This document shows positions 50,483-57,352 of a DNA stretch of 57,371 bases, piece after piece. The notes beneath the pieces are model-generated. The model ran no database searches and had not been told where the DNA came from. It worked only from the letters and a program-made list of their open reading frames with translations. The DNA lies in contig CAMOUL010000010.1 of assembly GCA_946626605.1 (NCBI GenBank), positions 1 to 57,371 of the forward strand, read 5' to 3'. The translations under genes and the position numbers were made by a program. The DNA is from an uncultured Bacteroidales bacterium. Its GTDB lineage: Bacteria; Bacteroidota; Bacteroidia; Bacteroidales; Paludibacteraceae. Each line of letters begins with the position of its first letter. The stretch's first letter is position 1.

Positions 50483-50499
50483 TAAACGCTACGCGTTTA

Positions 50500-51270
50500 T
50501 TACTCCCAGTTTCCTGCGTTGTTGTTCGGAGAATAGATATCACCTACCTTCAAACCAGTGTAGTGATCCAATTTCTTCTCACGGTCAATGAGGTTAACCA
50601 ATTCTTGCTCGTTCAGGTCACTCAGATAGCTCTCAAACGGCGCGCGTGCCTCGAACAGAGGAACACGGATACCTTGACTTGTCTTATAGTCATTGTTTAC
50701 CTCAATCTCAAACAAAGTGCCATTTCCGTACGGGATCTTAACGATTGTGTCAATGGTATTCTCGTCGTATTTGCCTTTGTACAAAGCTTGGAGCATGTTC
50801 AACTCAATCGTATCACGACGGAAACCCTGTAGGTCGTTCTTCTTGACATCGGCATCGTTGGCCCAGATATATGCGTACAGCGCATCTTTGTCAGCCGGAT
50901 CCAGATTCAATTTCTTGTTCTTCAGCGCTTTCGCCTTAGCAGCCTCGATAATCTTAACGGCTTTCGTCTCCGTCAAACCGCCCTCTAATTGCTTATCCGT
51001 CAAACTACCTTCCTTCATCACTTCTTTCTTTGGAGCGGTCTTCAGGAAGATGAGCAGCGTGTCCGCACTCGCGGTGAACTTACCGTTCTGGTGATGATAC
51101 TCCACCTCTGCGGTACGCAAATCAACCAAATGCTTGATCACTTCTACCTCGCGGGCAGCACGAGTGTCCTCGAACTTAATCGGGGTGGTAACGCTCTGGA
51201 CGCAGAACACCGCCATTATAACGGCTGCGCAGATAAGCGTACAGATAACACAAATTCTTGTTGCTTTCAT
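50500..51270 (-). CDS. Membrane-anchored protein of unknown function
   Basis: 256 aa with an N-terminal helix (ICVICTLICAAVIMAVFCV) and a long hydrophilic, mostly helical part containing LRTAEVEYHHQNGKFTASADTLLIFLKTA and a C terminus DHYTGLKVGDIYSPNNNAGNWE. I do not recognise a family; conserved-hypothetical-like. It has its own promoter at 51307-51338 and precedes rsmD on the same strand. Confidence 0.7.
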   Translation of the reverse strand: MKATRICVICTLICAAVIMAVFCVQSVTTPIKFEDTRAAREVEVIKHLVDLRTAEVEYHHQNGKFTASADTLLIFLKTAPKKEVMKEGSLTDKQLEGGLTETKAVKIIEAAKAKALKNKKLNLDPADKDALYAYIWANDADVKKNDLQGFRRDTIELNMLQALYKGKYDENTIDTIVKIPYGNGTLFEIEVNNDYKTSQGIRVPLFEARAPFESYLSDLNEQELVNLIDREKKLDHYTGLKVGDIYSPNNNAGNWE

Positions 51271-51306
51271 TATAGATTAATTTTTATTTAAATCACAAAT
51301 TTGGCG

Positions 51307-51338
51307 CAAAATTACAATTTTTTTTTCATATATGCAAG
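51307..51338 (-). promoter_or_regulatory. Promoter for the 50500-51270 gene
   Basis: Minus strand CTTG (51338-51335), 20-bp spacer starting CATATATG, TAATTTTG (51314-51307). Confidence 0.76.
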
Positions 51339-51365
51339 TTTTTATAAAAAATAAATCGTATTTAT

Positions 51366-51396
51366 TTTGATAAATGGAAAATTTTTGCTAAATTTG
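51366..51396 (+). promoter_or_regulatory. Promoter for (p)ppGpp synthetase gene
   Basis: TTTG 51366-51369, 19-bp spacer, TAAATTTG 51389-51396. Leader about 18 nt to ATG 51420. Confidence 0.68.
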
Positions 51397-51419
51397 CACC
51401 GTTTTTTGGAATTCAACCT

Positions 51420-52856
51420 ATGGAAGATAGCAATAAAGTCCTGTATTCGATACTCAATGAGCGCCTGGAGCTCCTGCGGCAGCTCGATGCGGAGGGAGAT
51501 AGCGAACGTCGGCGTCATATCGCCCGAGAGACCCAAATGCTCCATGCGCCTATGGCCCACCGACTCGGTTTATATCAGATTAAAACCGAGATGGAGGATC
51601 TTGCGCTCAAGTTCCTCGAATACGATACCTATAAGTATATCGCGCACGCGCTGAACGCCAAGAAAGCCGAGCGGGAAGAGTATATCGCGCGGTTCATTGC
51701 CCCGTTGGAGAAAAAACTCACCGATGCGGGCTTCAAATTTACCATCAAAGGACGCCCTAAATCGATTCACTCGATTTACCATAAGATGCAGGCCCAGCAT
51801 TGTGATGTCGATAAGATTTACGATCTCTTTGCGATCCGAATCATCCTCGATTCGCCGCTCGAGACCGAGAAGTCCGATTGCTGGCAAGTCTATTCCCTCA
51901 TTACCGATATCTTCACGCCCAATCCCAAGCGTTTGCGCGACTGGCTCTCCGTGCCCAAAGAGAACGGATATGAGTCGCTTCATACCACCGTCTTGGGTCC
52001 CGATCAACGATGGGTGGAGGTGCAGATTCGTACCAAACGAATGGATGAAGTGGCGGAGCAGGGAGTGGCGGCTCACTGGTCGTACAAAGGCGTCAAAGGC
52101 TCCATCGTACAGAATAAAGGAGACGTCTATGTCTTCACGCCTACGGGTGATTTAAGACGTCTGCCGGAGGGTGCCACGGTGCTTGATTTTGCGTATTCGA
52201 TTCATAGCGAAGTAGGTGCGCACTGTGTCGGAGGTACTATTCGTAATCAAAATGTGTCCATTCGCCAGAAACTCGAGAACGGTGACCAGGTGTCTATTTT
52301 GACCTCTCCGAACCAGCACCCGAATGCCGATTGGTTGAACTTTGTGGCGTCATCCAAAGCCAAGAGTAAAATCCGTCAGGCGCTCAAAGAGATCGAGTAC
52401 AAACAGGCCGCGGAAGGTAAGGAGATTATCGACCGGAAGTTCAAGAACTGGAAGATCAATTATACCGAAGCCGATATCACCAAGATGGCTACCCGCTTGG
52501 GTTACAAAGCCGTCTCGGATATGTATCAGTCCGTCGCGAACGGTAAAGAAGATGTCCAGCGCCTGCGTGATGTGCTGCTCGAACCCGAAGAGCAACCGAC
52601 CTTGCCGCGCGAACATACGGAGTATGTGGATCGTTCGGAACTGCAGGGACTGGCCATCGAAGTGGATATGAATGTGAAGAATGTGGATTATAACCTCTCT
52701 AAGTGCTGTAATCCGCAACCGGGTGACCCTATCTTCGCTTTCGTCTCGGTTACCAAAGGTATCCGTATCCATCGCTGCGACTGCCCCAATGCCGATAATA
52801 TCCGCGAGCGTTATCCCTATCGTATGATCCCCGCCCGTTGGAGTAAGAAAAGTTAA
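51420..52856 (+). CDS. RelA/SpoT-type synthetase lacking HD and ACT domains
   Basis: 478 aa. Residues about 40-108 correspond to the RSH linker (MLHAPMAHRLGLYQIKTEMEDLALKFL). The synthetase domain spans 108-222 (GRPKSIHSIYHKM, YDLFAIRII, ENGYESLHTTV, VQIRTKRMDEVAEQGVAAHW), TGS about 234-293, then a helical and Zn-finger-like part (SKCCNPQPGDPIFAFV...HRCDCPN). The usual N-terminal HD hydrolase and C-terminal ACT domain are missing, and the promoter sits just upstream, so the short N terminus is probably real. Predicted to make (p)ppGpp without hydrolysing it. Confidence 0.85.
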   Translation: MEDSNKVLYSILNERLELLRQLDAEGDSERRRHIARETQMLHAPMAHRLGLYQIKTEMEDLALKFLEYDTYKYIAHALNAKKAEREEYIARFIAPLEKKLTDAGFKFTIKGRPKSIHSIYHKMQAQHCDVDKIYDLFAIRIILDSPLETEKSDCWQVYSLITDIFTPNPKRLRDWLSVPKENGYESLHTTVLGPDQRWVEVQIRTKRMDEVAEQGVAAHWSYKGVKGSIVQNKGDVYVFTPTGDLRRLPEGATVLDFAYSIHSEVGAHCVGGTIRNQNVSIRQKLENGDQVSILTSPNQHPNADWLNFVASSKAKSKIRQALKEIEYKQAAEGKEIIDRKFKNWKINYTEADITKMATRLGYKAVSDMYQSVANGKEDVQRLRDVLLEPEEQPTLPREHTEYVDRSELQGLAIEVDMNVKNVDYNLSKCCNPQPGDPIFAFVSVTKGIRIHRCDCPNADNIRERYPYRMIPARWSKKS

Positions 52857-52890
52857 ATCACCAATTACCAATCACCAATTACCAATCAAG
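52856..52890 (+). repeat. AATYACC heptamer array before recR
   Basis: AATCACC, AATTACC, AATCACC, AATTACC and AATCAAG span from the last base of the synthetase stop codon to 2 bp before the recR TTG start. Confidence 0.93.
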
Positions 52891-52892
52891 AC

Positions 52893-53570
52893 TTGTCTGA
52901 CTACCCCAGCATAGTATTGGAGCAAGCGGTGAACCAACTGGCATCGCTTCCCGGAGTAGGGCGCAGAACCGCCTTACGCCTCGTCTTGCATCTGCTTCGG
53001 CAGTCGGACCAGGACGTAGAGGCGTTTGCTTCGGCGTTTGCGCGACTCAAGAAAGAGATCATCTATTGCCGCGTATGTCATAATATCTCCGATAGCGAAC
53101 TCTGTCCTATCTGCGCTTCTACGCGTCGGGACCATGCCACGATTTGTGTCGTGGAGAACGTTCAGGATGTGATGTCCATTGAGAACACCGGCCAGTATAA
53201 CGGCGTCTATCATGTCTTAGGCGGCGTGATCTCACCCATGGAAGGCATAGGACCCAAGGAACTGGAGATTGATAGCTTGATCGAACGTATCTCAAAAGGA
53301 GATATCGCCGAGGTCATCCTCGCTCTTCCTACCACTATGGAGGGCGATACGACGAACTTCTATATCTATAGAAGAATACAAAATCACCAATCACAAAATT
53401 CGCTTGCGAATAATCGTTCGAGCGAAGCGAGATTAGAAATCACCAATCACCAATGCGATTTGAAAATCACTCAAATCGCCCGCGGTGTGGCAGTAGGCAA
53501 CCAACTCGAATACACGGACGAGATCACGCTCGGTCGCTCTATTGTGAACAGAACAGAATTTAAAGGATAA
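52893..53570 (+). CDS. recR: Recombination protein RecR with in-frame repeat insert
   Basis: 225 aa; RecFOR recombination mediator. Helix-hairpin-helix [13 protein letters not shown]4 zinc finger [16 protein letters not shown], Toprim residues near E88/D92 and the Walker-B-like C-terminal part ([32 protein letters not shown]). Residues Q163-C188 are extra compared with the usual family length of about 200 aa. The insert sits in the Toprim domain between IYRR and [10 protein letters not shown]. Start TTG 52893 gives [13 protein letters not shown]. Confidence 0.93.
   Translation: MSDYPSIVLEQAVNQLASLPGVGRRTALRLVLHLLRQSDQDVEAFASAFARLKKEIIYCRVCHNISDSELCPICASTRRDHATICVVENVQDVMSIENTGQYNGVYHVLGGVISPMEGIGPKELEIDSLIERISKGDIAEVILALPTTMEGDTTNFYIYRRIQNHQSQNSLANNRSSEARLEITNHQCDLKITQIARGVAVGNQLEYTDEITLGRSIVNRTEFKG
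53379..53456 (+). repeat. Heptamer-flanked hairpin insert inside recR
   Basis: 78 bp: two AATCACC-type units, a core with inverted repeat ATTCGC/GCGAAT and a TCGAGCGAAGCGAG segment, and two more AATCACC units. Adds 26 codons without a stop or frameshift. Confidence 0.93.
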
Positions 53571-53571
53571 T

Positions 53572-54012
53572 ATGGAAGAAAAACAAGTTATTCGTCGACT
53601 CAATTGGATCTATTATGGTCAGATGGCTATTGCCTGCATCGTCTGTGGTGCGATGGCGTTTGCTGCCCGCAAGGGCTTGTACGAACCCCTCGACGCGATG
53701 TCGCAACTGGGTAAGATTGTGCAGTATATCGTTATCTTCGATGCCCTGATCACCATTCCGTTGGGTCTTTACCTCATCAAGTGGCTCAAACCGCTGACCA
53801 ATGAGAAATATTTCAAACTGGCTGCAGCACGCATCCTCTTGGTCAGCAACTGCATGCCCATTGGTATCTTTGCCTTCTATTGGATGGCGGGTTATCAGTC
53901 CATGCTGTGGATTGCCGCTATCTCGGCCATCGCCTGGTATTTCTCAAAACCCACGCTGGGGAAGATGGACAAAGAAATGACCCCCGATGCCCCCAACCAA
54001 GAGACCTACTAA
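53572..54012 (+). CDS. Four-helix membrane protein, unknown
   Basis: 146 aa with four hydrophobic segments (about 14-32, 47-70, 82-108, 113-130) and hydrophilic ends. No recognised motif; conserved-hypothetical-like. It starts 1 bp after recR, and an AATTACC/AATCACC array follows its stop codon. Confidence 0.7.
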   Translation: MEEKQVIRRLNWIYYGQMAIACIVCGAMAFAARKGLYEPLDAMSQLGKIVQYIVIFDALITIPLGLYLIKWLKPLTNEKYFKLAAARILLVSNCMPIGIFAFYWMAGYQSMLWIAAISAIAWYFSKPTLGKMDKEMTPDAPNQETY

Positions 54013-54014
54013 CC

Positions 54015-54035
54015 AATTACCAATCACCAATCACC
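54015..54035 (+). repeat. Three AATYACC heptamers
   Basis: AATTACC, AATCACC, AATCACC end one base before the ATG at 54037 of the next gene; a partial CTAACC unit overlaps the upstream stop codon. Confidence 0.92.
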
Positions 54036-54036
54036 T

Positions 54037-54462
54037 ATGATCATCGCCTGTGATTTCGACGGTACTATCGTCACGCATGAATATCCGAGAATCGGAAAAC
54101 CCATTCCTTTTGCTATTCAGACCCTGAAGAAACTGCAGGAGGAGGACCATCATCAGATCATCCTCTGGACAGTACGCGAGGGTGCTTTGTTGCAAGAAGC
54201 AGTCGATTACTGCAAGTCTAAAGGACTTGAGTTCTATGCCGTTAACTCCAATTATCCGGAGGAAGAACCGGCGCATGGTACAGCTCGTAAACTGGTGGCC
54301 GATCTTTGGATTGACGATCGTAATTTAGGTGGCCTGCCGGACTGGGGCGTGATCTATAATATGATTCATACCGGTCATCCCTACGAACCCGCTCCGCAAG
54401 GCAATATGGAAGACCTCAGTCCTAAGAAGAAAAAAGGCTTCTTCGCCAAATTATTTGACTAA
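54037..54462 (+). CDS. BT0820-type HAD phosphatase-like protein
   Basis: 141 aa. ACDFDGTIVTHEYPRIGKPIPFAIQTLKKLQ carries the DxD nucleophile, IILWTVREG the second motif, and ADLWIDDRNLGGLPDW the metal-binding acidic motif. It matches a small Bacteroides HAD family of unknown substrate. Preceded and followed by heptamer arrays. Confidence 0.85.
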   Translation: MIIACDFDGTIVTHEYPRIGKPIPFAIQTLKKLQEEDHHQIILWTVREGALLQEAVDYCKSKGLEFYAVNSNYPEEEPAHGTARKLVADLWIDDRNLGGLPDWGVIYNMIHTGHPYEPAPQGNMEDLSPKKKKGFFAKLFD

Positions 54463-54490
54463 AATCACCAATTACCAATTACCAATTACA
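54463..54490 (+). repeat. Four AATYACM heptamers before GNAT gene
   Basis: AATCACC, AATTACC, AATTACC, AATTACA lie exactly between the HAD stop codon (ends 54462) and one base before the GNAT ATG (54492). Confidence 0.93.
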
Positions 54491-54491
54491 A

Positions 54492-55025
54492 ATGGTGAAT
54501 ATTTTACTTCGTAAAATAGAACCCTCTGATTTACCGTTCCTTTACCAATGGGAGAACGATGCAGCTTCTTGGGCCGACGGCGCCAACCATAACCCGCTTT
54601 CCCAGCAGGACCTGCGCGATTACATCGCTTCTACTACCGGCGATATCTACCGCGATGGCCAATTGCGTTTAATCATAGAACAAATCACCAATGACCATTC
54701 GCCAATCACCAATGACCAATCACCAATCACCAATGCAACCATCGGTTGCCTCGATCTCTTCGATTTCGATCCCCGCAACCGCCGTGCGGCGATTGGTATG
54801 TATATCGCGCCGGAAGCCCGAGGCAATGGAGTAGGGCGTCAAGCCTTGGAGCAACTCGAGCAATACGCCTTCGGTCATCTGAACCTTCGCGTCCTCTATG
54901 CTGTGATCGCTACGTCGAACGCCCCCTGTTCAGCCCTCTTCCGCTCCGCAGGCTACACCCCTTCTTCTCCTCTCTCCGCCTGGACTCTCGAGTCCGATGC
55001 CATCCTCTGGCTCAAAACGAAATAA
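54492..55025 (+). CDS. GNAT acetyltransferase with repeat insert
   Basis: 177 aa. GNAT fold with YIAPEARGNGVGRQALEQLEQYAF as the acetyl-CoA loop and NAPCSALFRSAGYTPS as the late strand/helix, resembling RimJ/SpeG-like enzymes. Residues about 65-82 (ITNDHSP, ITNDQSP, ITNA) are coded by seven heptamers and form an insert in a turn between beta strands. The acetyl acceptor is unknown. Confidence 0.86.
   Translation: MVNILLRKIEPSDLPFLYQWENDAASWADGANHNPLSQQDLRDYIASTTGDIYRDGQLRLIIEQITNDHSPITNDQSPITNATIGCLDLFDFDPRNRRAAIGMYIAPEARGNGVGRQALEQLEQYAFGHLNLRVLYAVIATSNAPCSALFRSAGYTPSSPLSAWTLESDAILWLKTK
54683..54731 (+). repeat. Seven in-frame heptamers within the GNAT gene
   Basis: AATCACC, AATGACC, ATTCGCC, AATCACC, AATGACC, AATCACC, AATCACC. 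Three units equal seven codons, so the peptide repeats as ITND(H/Q)SP. Confidence 0.93.
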
Positions 55026-55049
55026 GCATCGCTCCTGCGGTGCTTTTTT
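55024..55049 (+). terminator. Terminator, copy A of a repeated hairpin
   Basis: AAGCATCGC / GCGGTGCTT stem (one G-T) with loop TCCT and a T run, directly after the GNAT stop codon. The same sequence recurs at 57242. Confidence 0.88.
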
Positions 55050-55090
55050 ATGCCTAAACAATCCCTCTTGCTCAAAAAAAAGGGCATTTC

Positions 55091-55122
55091 CTTGCACATG
55101 TCAAAAAAAAGCATTACCTTTG
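55091..55122 (+). promoter_or_regulatory. Promoter for 55140 gene
   Basis: CTTG 55091-55094, 20-bp spacer starting CACATGTC, TACCTTTG 55115-55122. The -7 element overlaps a perfect 18-bp palindrome (55118-55135). Confidence 0.78.
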
Positions 55123-55135
55123 CGGCCGCAAAGGT
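55118..55135. promoter_or_regulatory. 18-bp palindrome at the transcription start
   Basis: CCTTTGCGGCCGCAAAGG is perfectly self-complementary, overlaps the -7 box and the expected start site, and ends 4 bp before the ATG. Candidate repressor operator or RNA hairpin at the 5' end. Confidence 0.6.
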
Positions 55136-55139
55136 TTTT

Positions 55140-55736
55140 ATGAAAGCGCAGAAGGGACATATACTTTATCGCATAGACCGGATTGCCGGAATGGTGATGA
55201 AGGTAGATGCAGCGATATTGTTTGTACTGCTGATCTTGGCGTGCTTTGACCTCTCAAATCGGTACGTATGGGCGGTGTTCGGAGGAATTATTCTGGTATG
55301 CTGCTTGATTCGAATGGTCTTGGAGTTTTTCGTAAAAACAGAAGACGAGGAAGCGTTTGAAGCACAAGTGGAATATATTGTAGAGCAAAGGCTGTCGCAG
55401 CAAAAACAAGCGCATAAAGAGGCTATTAAGGACTACTCTCCGCTTTGTAAGTTGAGTGACGCGGAGGCTGAATCGGTCGAACAACTCCTCTATCGATTGC
55501 CGGCAAATCCGAATCACGCAGGGCACATCAATCTGGCATTGATTGCGCAGTATCTAACGGCCTTGCAGAGGATGGGCTATGCCGATTTGGCGGATAAGTA
55601 CCATCTGCGTTTATGGGTGGCAGAGGTAACAAAAAAAGAAGTGCCGAGCTCAAGTCAGTTTAATGAAGCTATACCGAGCACGGCAACTACGAAAATCAAT
55701 AAGGCGCAGAAAGAATTAGAGCAACTGCTGCACTAA
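55140..55736 (+). CDS. Two-helix membrane protein, unknown
   Basis: About 198 aa. Starts MKAQKGHILYRIDRIAG, with two helices (about 24-40 and 45-62) followed by a charged coiled-coil-like segment (EDEEAFEAQVEYIVEQRLSQQKQAHKEAI) and a soluble C-terminal part. ATG 55140 is chosen because a longer frame crosses the promoter. No known family. The stop overlaps the convergent gene by 4 bp. Confidence 0.72.
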   Translation: MKAQKGHILYRIDRIAGMVMKVDAAILFVLLILACFDLSNRYVWAVFGGIILVCCLIRMVLEFFVKTEDEEAFEAQVEYIVEQRLSQQKQAHKEAIKDYSPLCKLSDAEAESVEQLLYRLPANPNHAGHINLALIAQYLTALQRMGYADLADKYHLRLWVAEVTKKEVPSSSQFNEAIPSTATTKINKAQKELEQLLH

Positions 55737-56161
55737 TCTTCTTCCGGTAAATAGATATACTCCAGCAGCGGACGTTCAAAGAAACGGCTGCTGATTTCGT
55801 ATTCTCTACTGCTGTACCATAAACCGTCCTCGCCTAACCCCCAAAGCACATCCGTCTCGTAGTTGTAGATAAAGAACTCTGCTTCGGGGAAACGTTGCTT
55901 TAGCATATGCCCTTTGCGACGGTCGTACGACAATCCCCAACTACGCGTAATCTCCAAACTAAACACGAGCCTTTTATGCGGATCTTTGATGATGATATCC
56001 GGATAGTTGTCATTCGGATCATCCGTGACAGTGGCTTCTCCGATCAACTTCCATTTGCGCGCCACAACAATTTCCGGCCACATGTTATAAATCGTGCCGG
56101 CAATAATTTCCTGATGCAGTTCACGGGCTCGAGGACTACCAATAGATTTTAAATCATACAT
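55733..56161 (-). CDS. Unknown protein with PD-(D/E)xK-like hints
   Basis: 142 aa. The segment NYPDIIIKDPHKRLVFSLEITRSWG resembles the PD...ExK arrangement of restriction-endonuclease-like folds, but the lysine position is Thr, so nuclease activity is doubtful. There is no signal peptide or membrane helix. Promoter at 56187-56218. Function unknown. Confidence 0.6.
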   Translation of the reverse strand: MYDLKSIGSPRARELHQEIIAGTIYNMWPEIVVARKWKLIGEATVTDDPNDNYPDIIIKDPHKRLVFSLEITRSWGLSYDRRKGHMLKQRFPEAEFFIYNYETDVLWGLGEDGLWYSSREYEISSRFFERPLLEYIYLPEED

Positions 56162-56186
56162 AAGTTAAACAGTTTAAAATTTTCGG

Positions 56187-56218
56187 CAAAGGTACATAAA
56201 GTTTTTCGTACGTACAAA
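56187..56218 (-). promoter_or_regulatory. Promoter for 55733-56161 gene
   Basis: Minus strand TTTG (56218-56215), 20-bp spacer, TACCTTTG (56194-56187). Confidence 0.72.
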
Positions 56219-56235
56219 TGATGGCTATAAAACTT

Positions 56236-56264
56236 CTTCGATTTGTTCGACATCGAAATCGAAG
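56236..56264. promoter_or_regulatory. Inverted repeat between divergent promoters
   Basis: Perfect 9-bp arms CTTCGATTT (56236-56244) and AAATCGAAG (56256-56264) with an 11-bp spacer. The right arm ends 1 bp before the TTTG (-33) of the plus-strand promoter. Likely operator for a dimeric regulator. Confidence 0.6.
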
Positions 56265-56265
56265 T

Positions 56266-56297
56266 TTTGGTTACGTGCGCATAAGCCTGTAATTTTG
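56266..56297 (+). promoter_or_regulatory. Promoter for 56321 gene
   Basis: TTTG 56266-56269, 20-bp spacer, TAATTTTG 56290-56297, leader about 18 nt. Confidence 0.75.
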
Positions 56298-56320
56298 CAT
56301 CGTTTTTAAATCCCAAAAGT

Positions 56321-57232
56321 ATGAAAAGGCTGTTATTTCTTTGCGCTTACGCGCTCCTAATGGTAAGTGCTTATGCACAGGACATCATTGTTACGAAGGA
56401 TGCTCAAAAAATGGAGGTCAAGATCCTTGAAGTTTCTAAAACAGAAATCAAGTACAAAGAAAAGGACAACTTGAATGGTCCTACTTTTATTCTGGAGACA
56501 AAAGAAATCAATTCCATTATTTATTCCAATGGGAAGGTTGTATTGTATAATCAAGACGCACCGGCAGTACCGACCATAGATGAAAAGACGATTGAAATCC
56601 TTTTGCTTTCCGGAAATACGATTACGGCCCAACTCGTTGAGATGAACAGCAATTATGTCTCCTTTATTGTAAACGGGAAATCGGAAGTCATACCGGCCTC
56701 TCAGATTGAGAAAGTCACCCTTCTTGCTAATGGACAAGTGAAGGAGTACAACGGTCGAGCAGTTAGTACTTCAAATGGAGCACAAACTACCGGTGAACCG
56801 ACCACTGCAAAACCATCAACTCCCGTTGCAAATTCCGGGCGTATATATCGCGACAATGGCCACTATCTATATAATAACGCGTACATAGAATCCGCTGAAG
56901 TAGAACGTATTCTCCGTCGAGAAAATGCTGCAGCCTACAAGGAATGGCAAAAGGCAGACCGATTGTTAATCGGCGGAGGGGTATGTATTGGTATTGGCGG
57001 AGGAATGGCCCTCGGAGGACTCTTTACATTAATCTCTCACAACTACACCGCATGCGTAGGCATTGAATGCGGTGCACTGGTCCCTCTTGGAATAGGACTT
57101 GGTTTGACCTTAGGCTCCACAGCTCGCTATAATAAAGCCATCAATATATACAACTCCAAATTTGATCACACGGCTATGCAACTCAAATGGCATATTGCAC
57201 CGACCGAATTAGGCTTCGCCTTTGTGTTCTAG
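56321..57232 (+). CDS. Exported Bacteroidales protein, unknown
   Basis: 303 aa with signal peptide MKRLLFLCAYALLMVSAYAQ. An N-terminal beta domain appears twice (DIIVTKDAQKMEVKILEVSKTEIKYKE and IEILLLSGNTITAQLVEMNSNYVSFIV), then a Thr/Ser/Pro linker and a segment RIYRDNGHYLYNNAYIESAEVERILRRENAAAYKEWQKADRL seen in Bacteroides-type proteins. Two glycine-rich hydrophobic stretches (about 225-270) suggest membrane insertion. No enzymatic motif. Confidence 0.75.
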   Translation: MKRLLFLCAYALLMVSAYAQDIIVTKDAQKMEVKILEVSKTEIKYKEKDNLNGPTFILETKEINSIIYSNGKVVLYNQDAPAVPTIDEKTIEILLLSGNTITAQLVEMNSNYVSFIVNGKSEVIPASQIEKVTLLANGQVKEYNGRAVSTSNGAQTTGEPTTAKPSTPVANSGRIYRDNGHYLYNNAYIESAEVERILRRENAAAYKEWQKADRLLIGGGVCIGIGGGMALGGLFTLISHNYTACVGIECGALVPLGIGLGLTLGSTARYNKAINIYNSKFDHTAMQLKWHIAPTELGFAFVF

Positions 57233-57241
57233 AACCATTAT

Positions 57242-57267
57242 AAGCATCGCTTCTGCGGTGCTTTTTT
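57242..57267 (+). terminator. Terminator, copy B of the repeated hairpin
   Basis: Same AAGCATCGC / GCGGTGCTT stem as at 55024, loop TTCT instead of TCCT. The shared block with its flanks is about 33 bp with one difference. Confidence 0.88.
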
Positions 57268-57273
57268 ATGCCC

Positions 57274-57308
57274 CTAAACCCTAATCTATAACCTCTAATC
57301 CCTAAAAA
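57274..57308 (+). repeat. Degenerate CTAAnCC heptamer array
   Basis: CTAAACC, CTAATCT, ATAACCT, CTAATCC, CTAAAAA: five imperfect 7-bp units after the terminator and before the next promoter. Confidence 0.75.
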
Positions 57309-57320
57309 TCTGCGATTTTA

Positions 57321-57352
57321 TTTGCATATATCAAAAATTTTCTGTAATTTTG
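57321..57352 (+). promoter_or_regulatory. Promoter of a gene beyond the window
   Basis: TTTG 57321-57324, 20-bp spacer starting CATATATC, TAATTTTG 57345-57352. Confidence 0.78.

Noticed and set aside
55733..56161. Restriction endonuclease
   Set aside because: The PD-ExK-like pattern lacks the lysine and no methyltransferase is adjacent, so only a weak fold resemblance remains.
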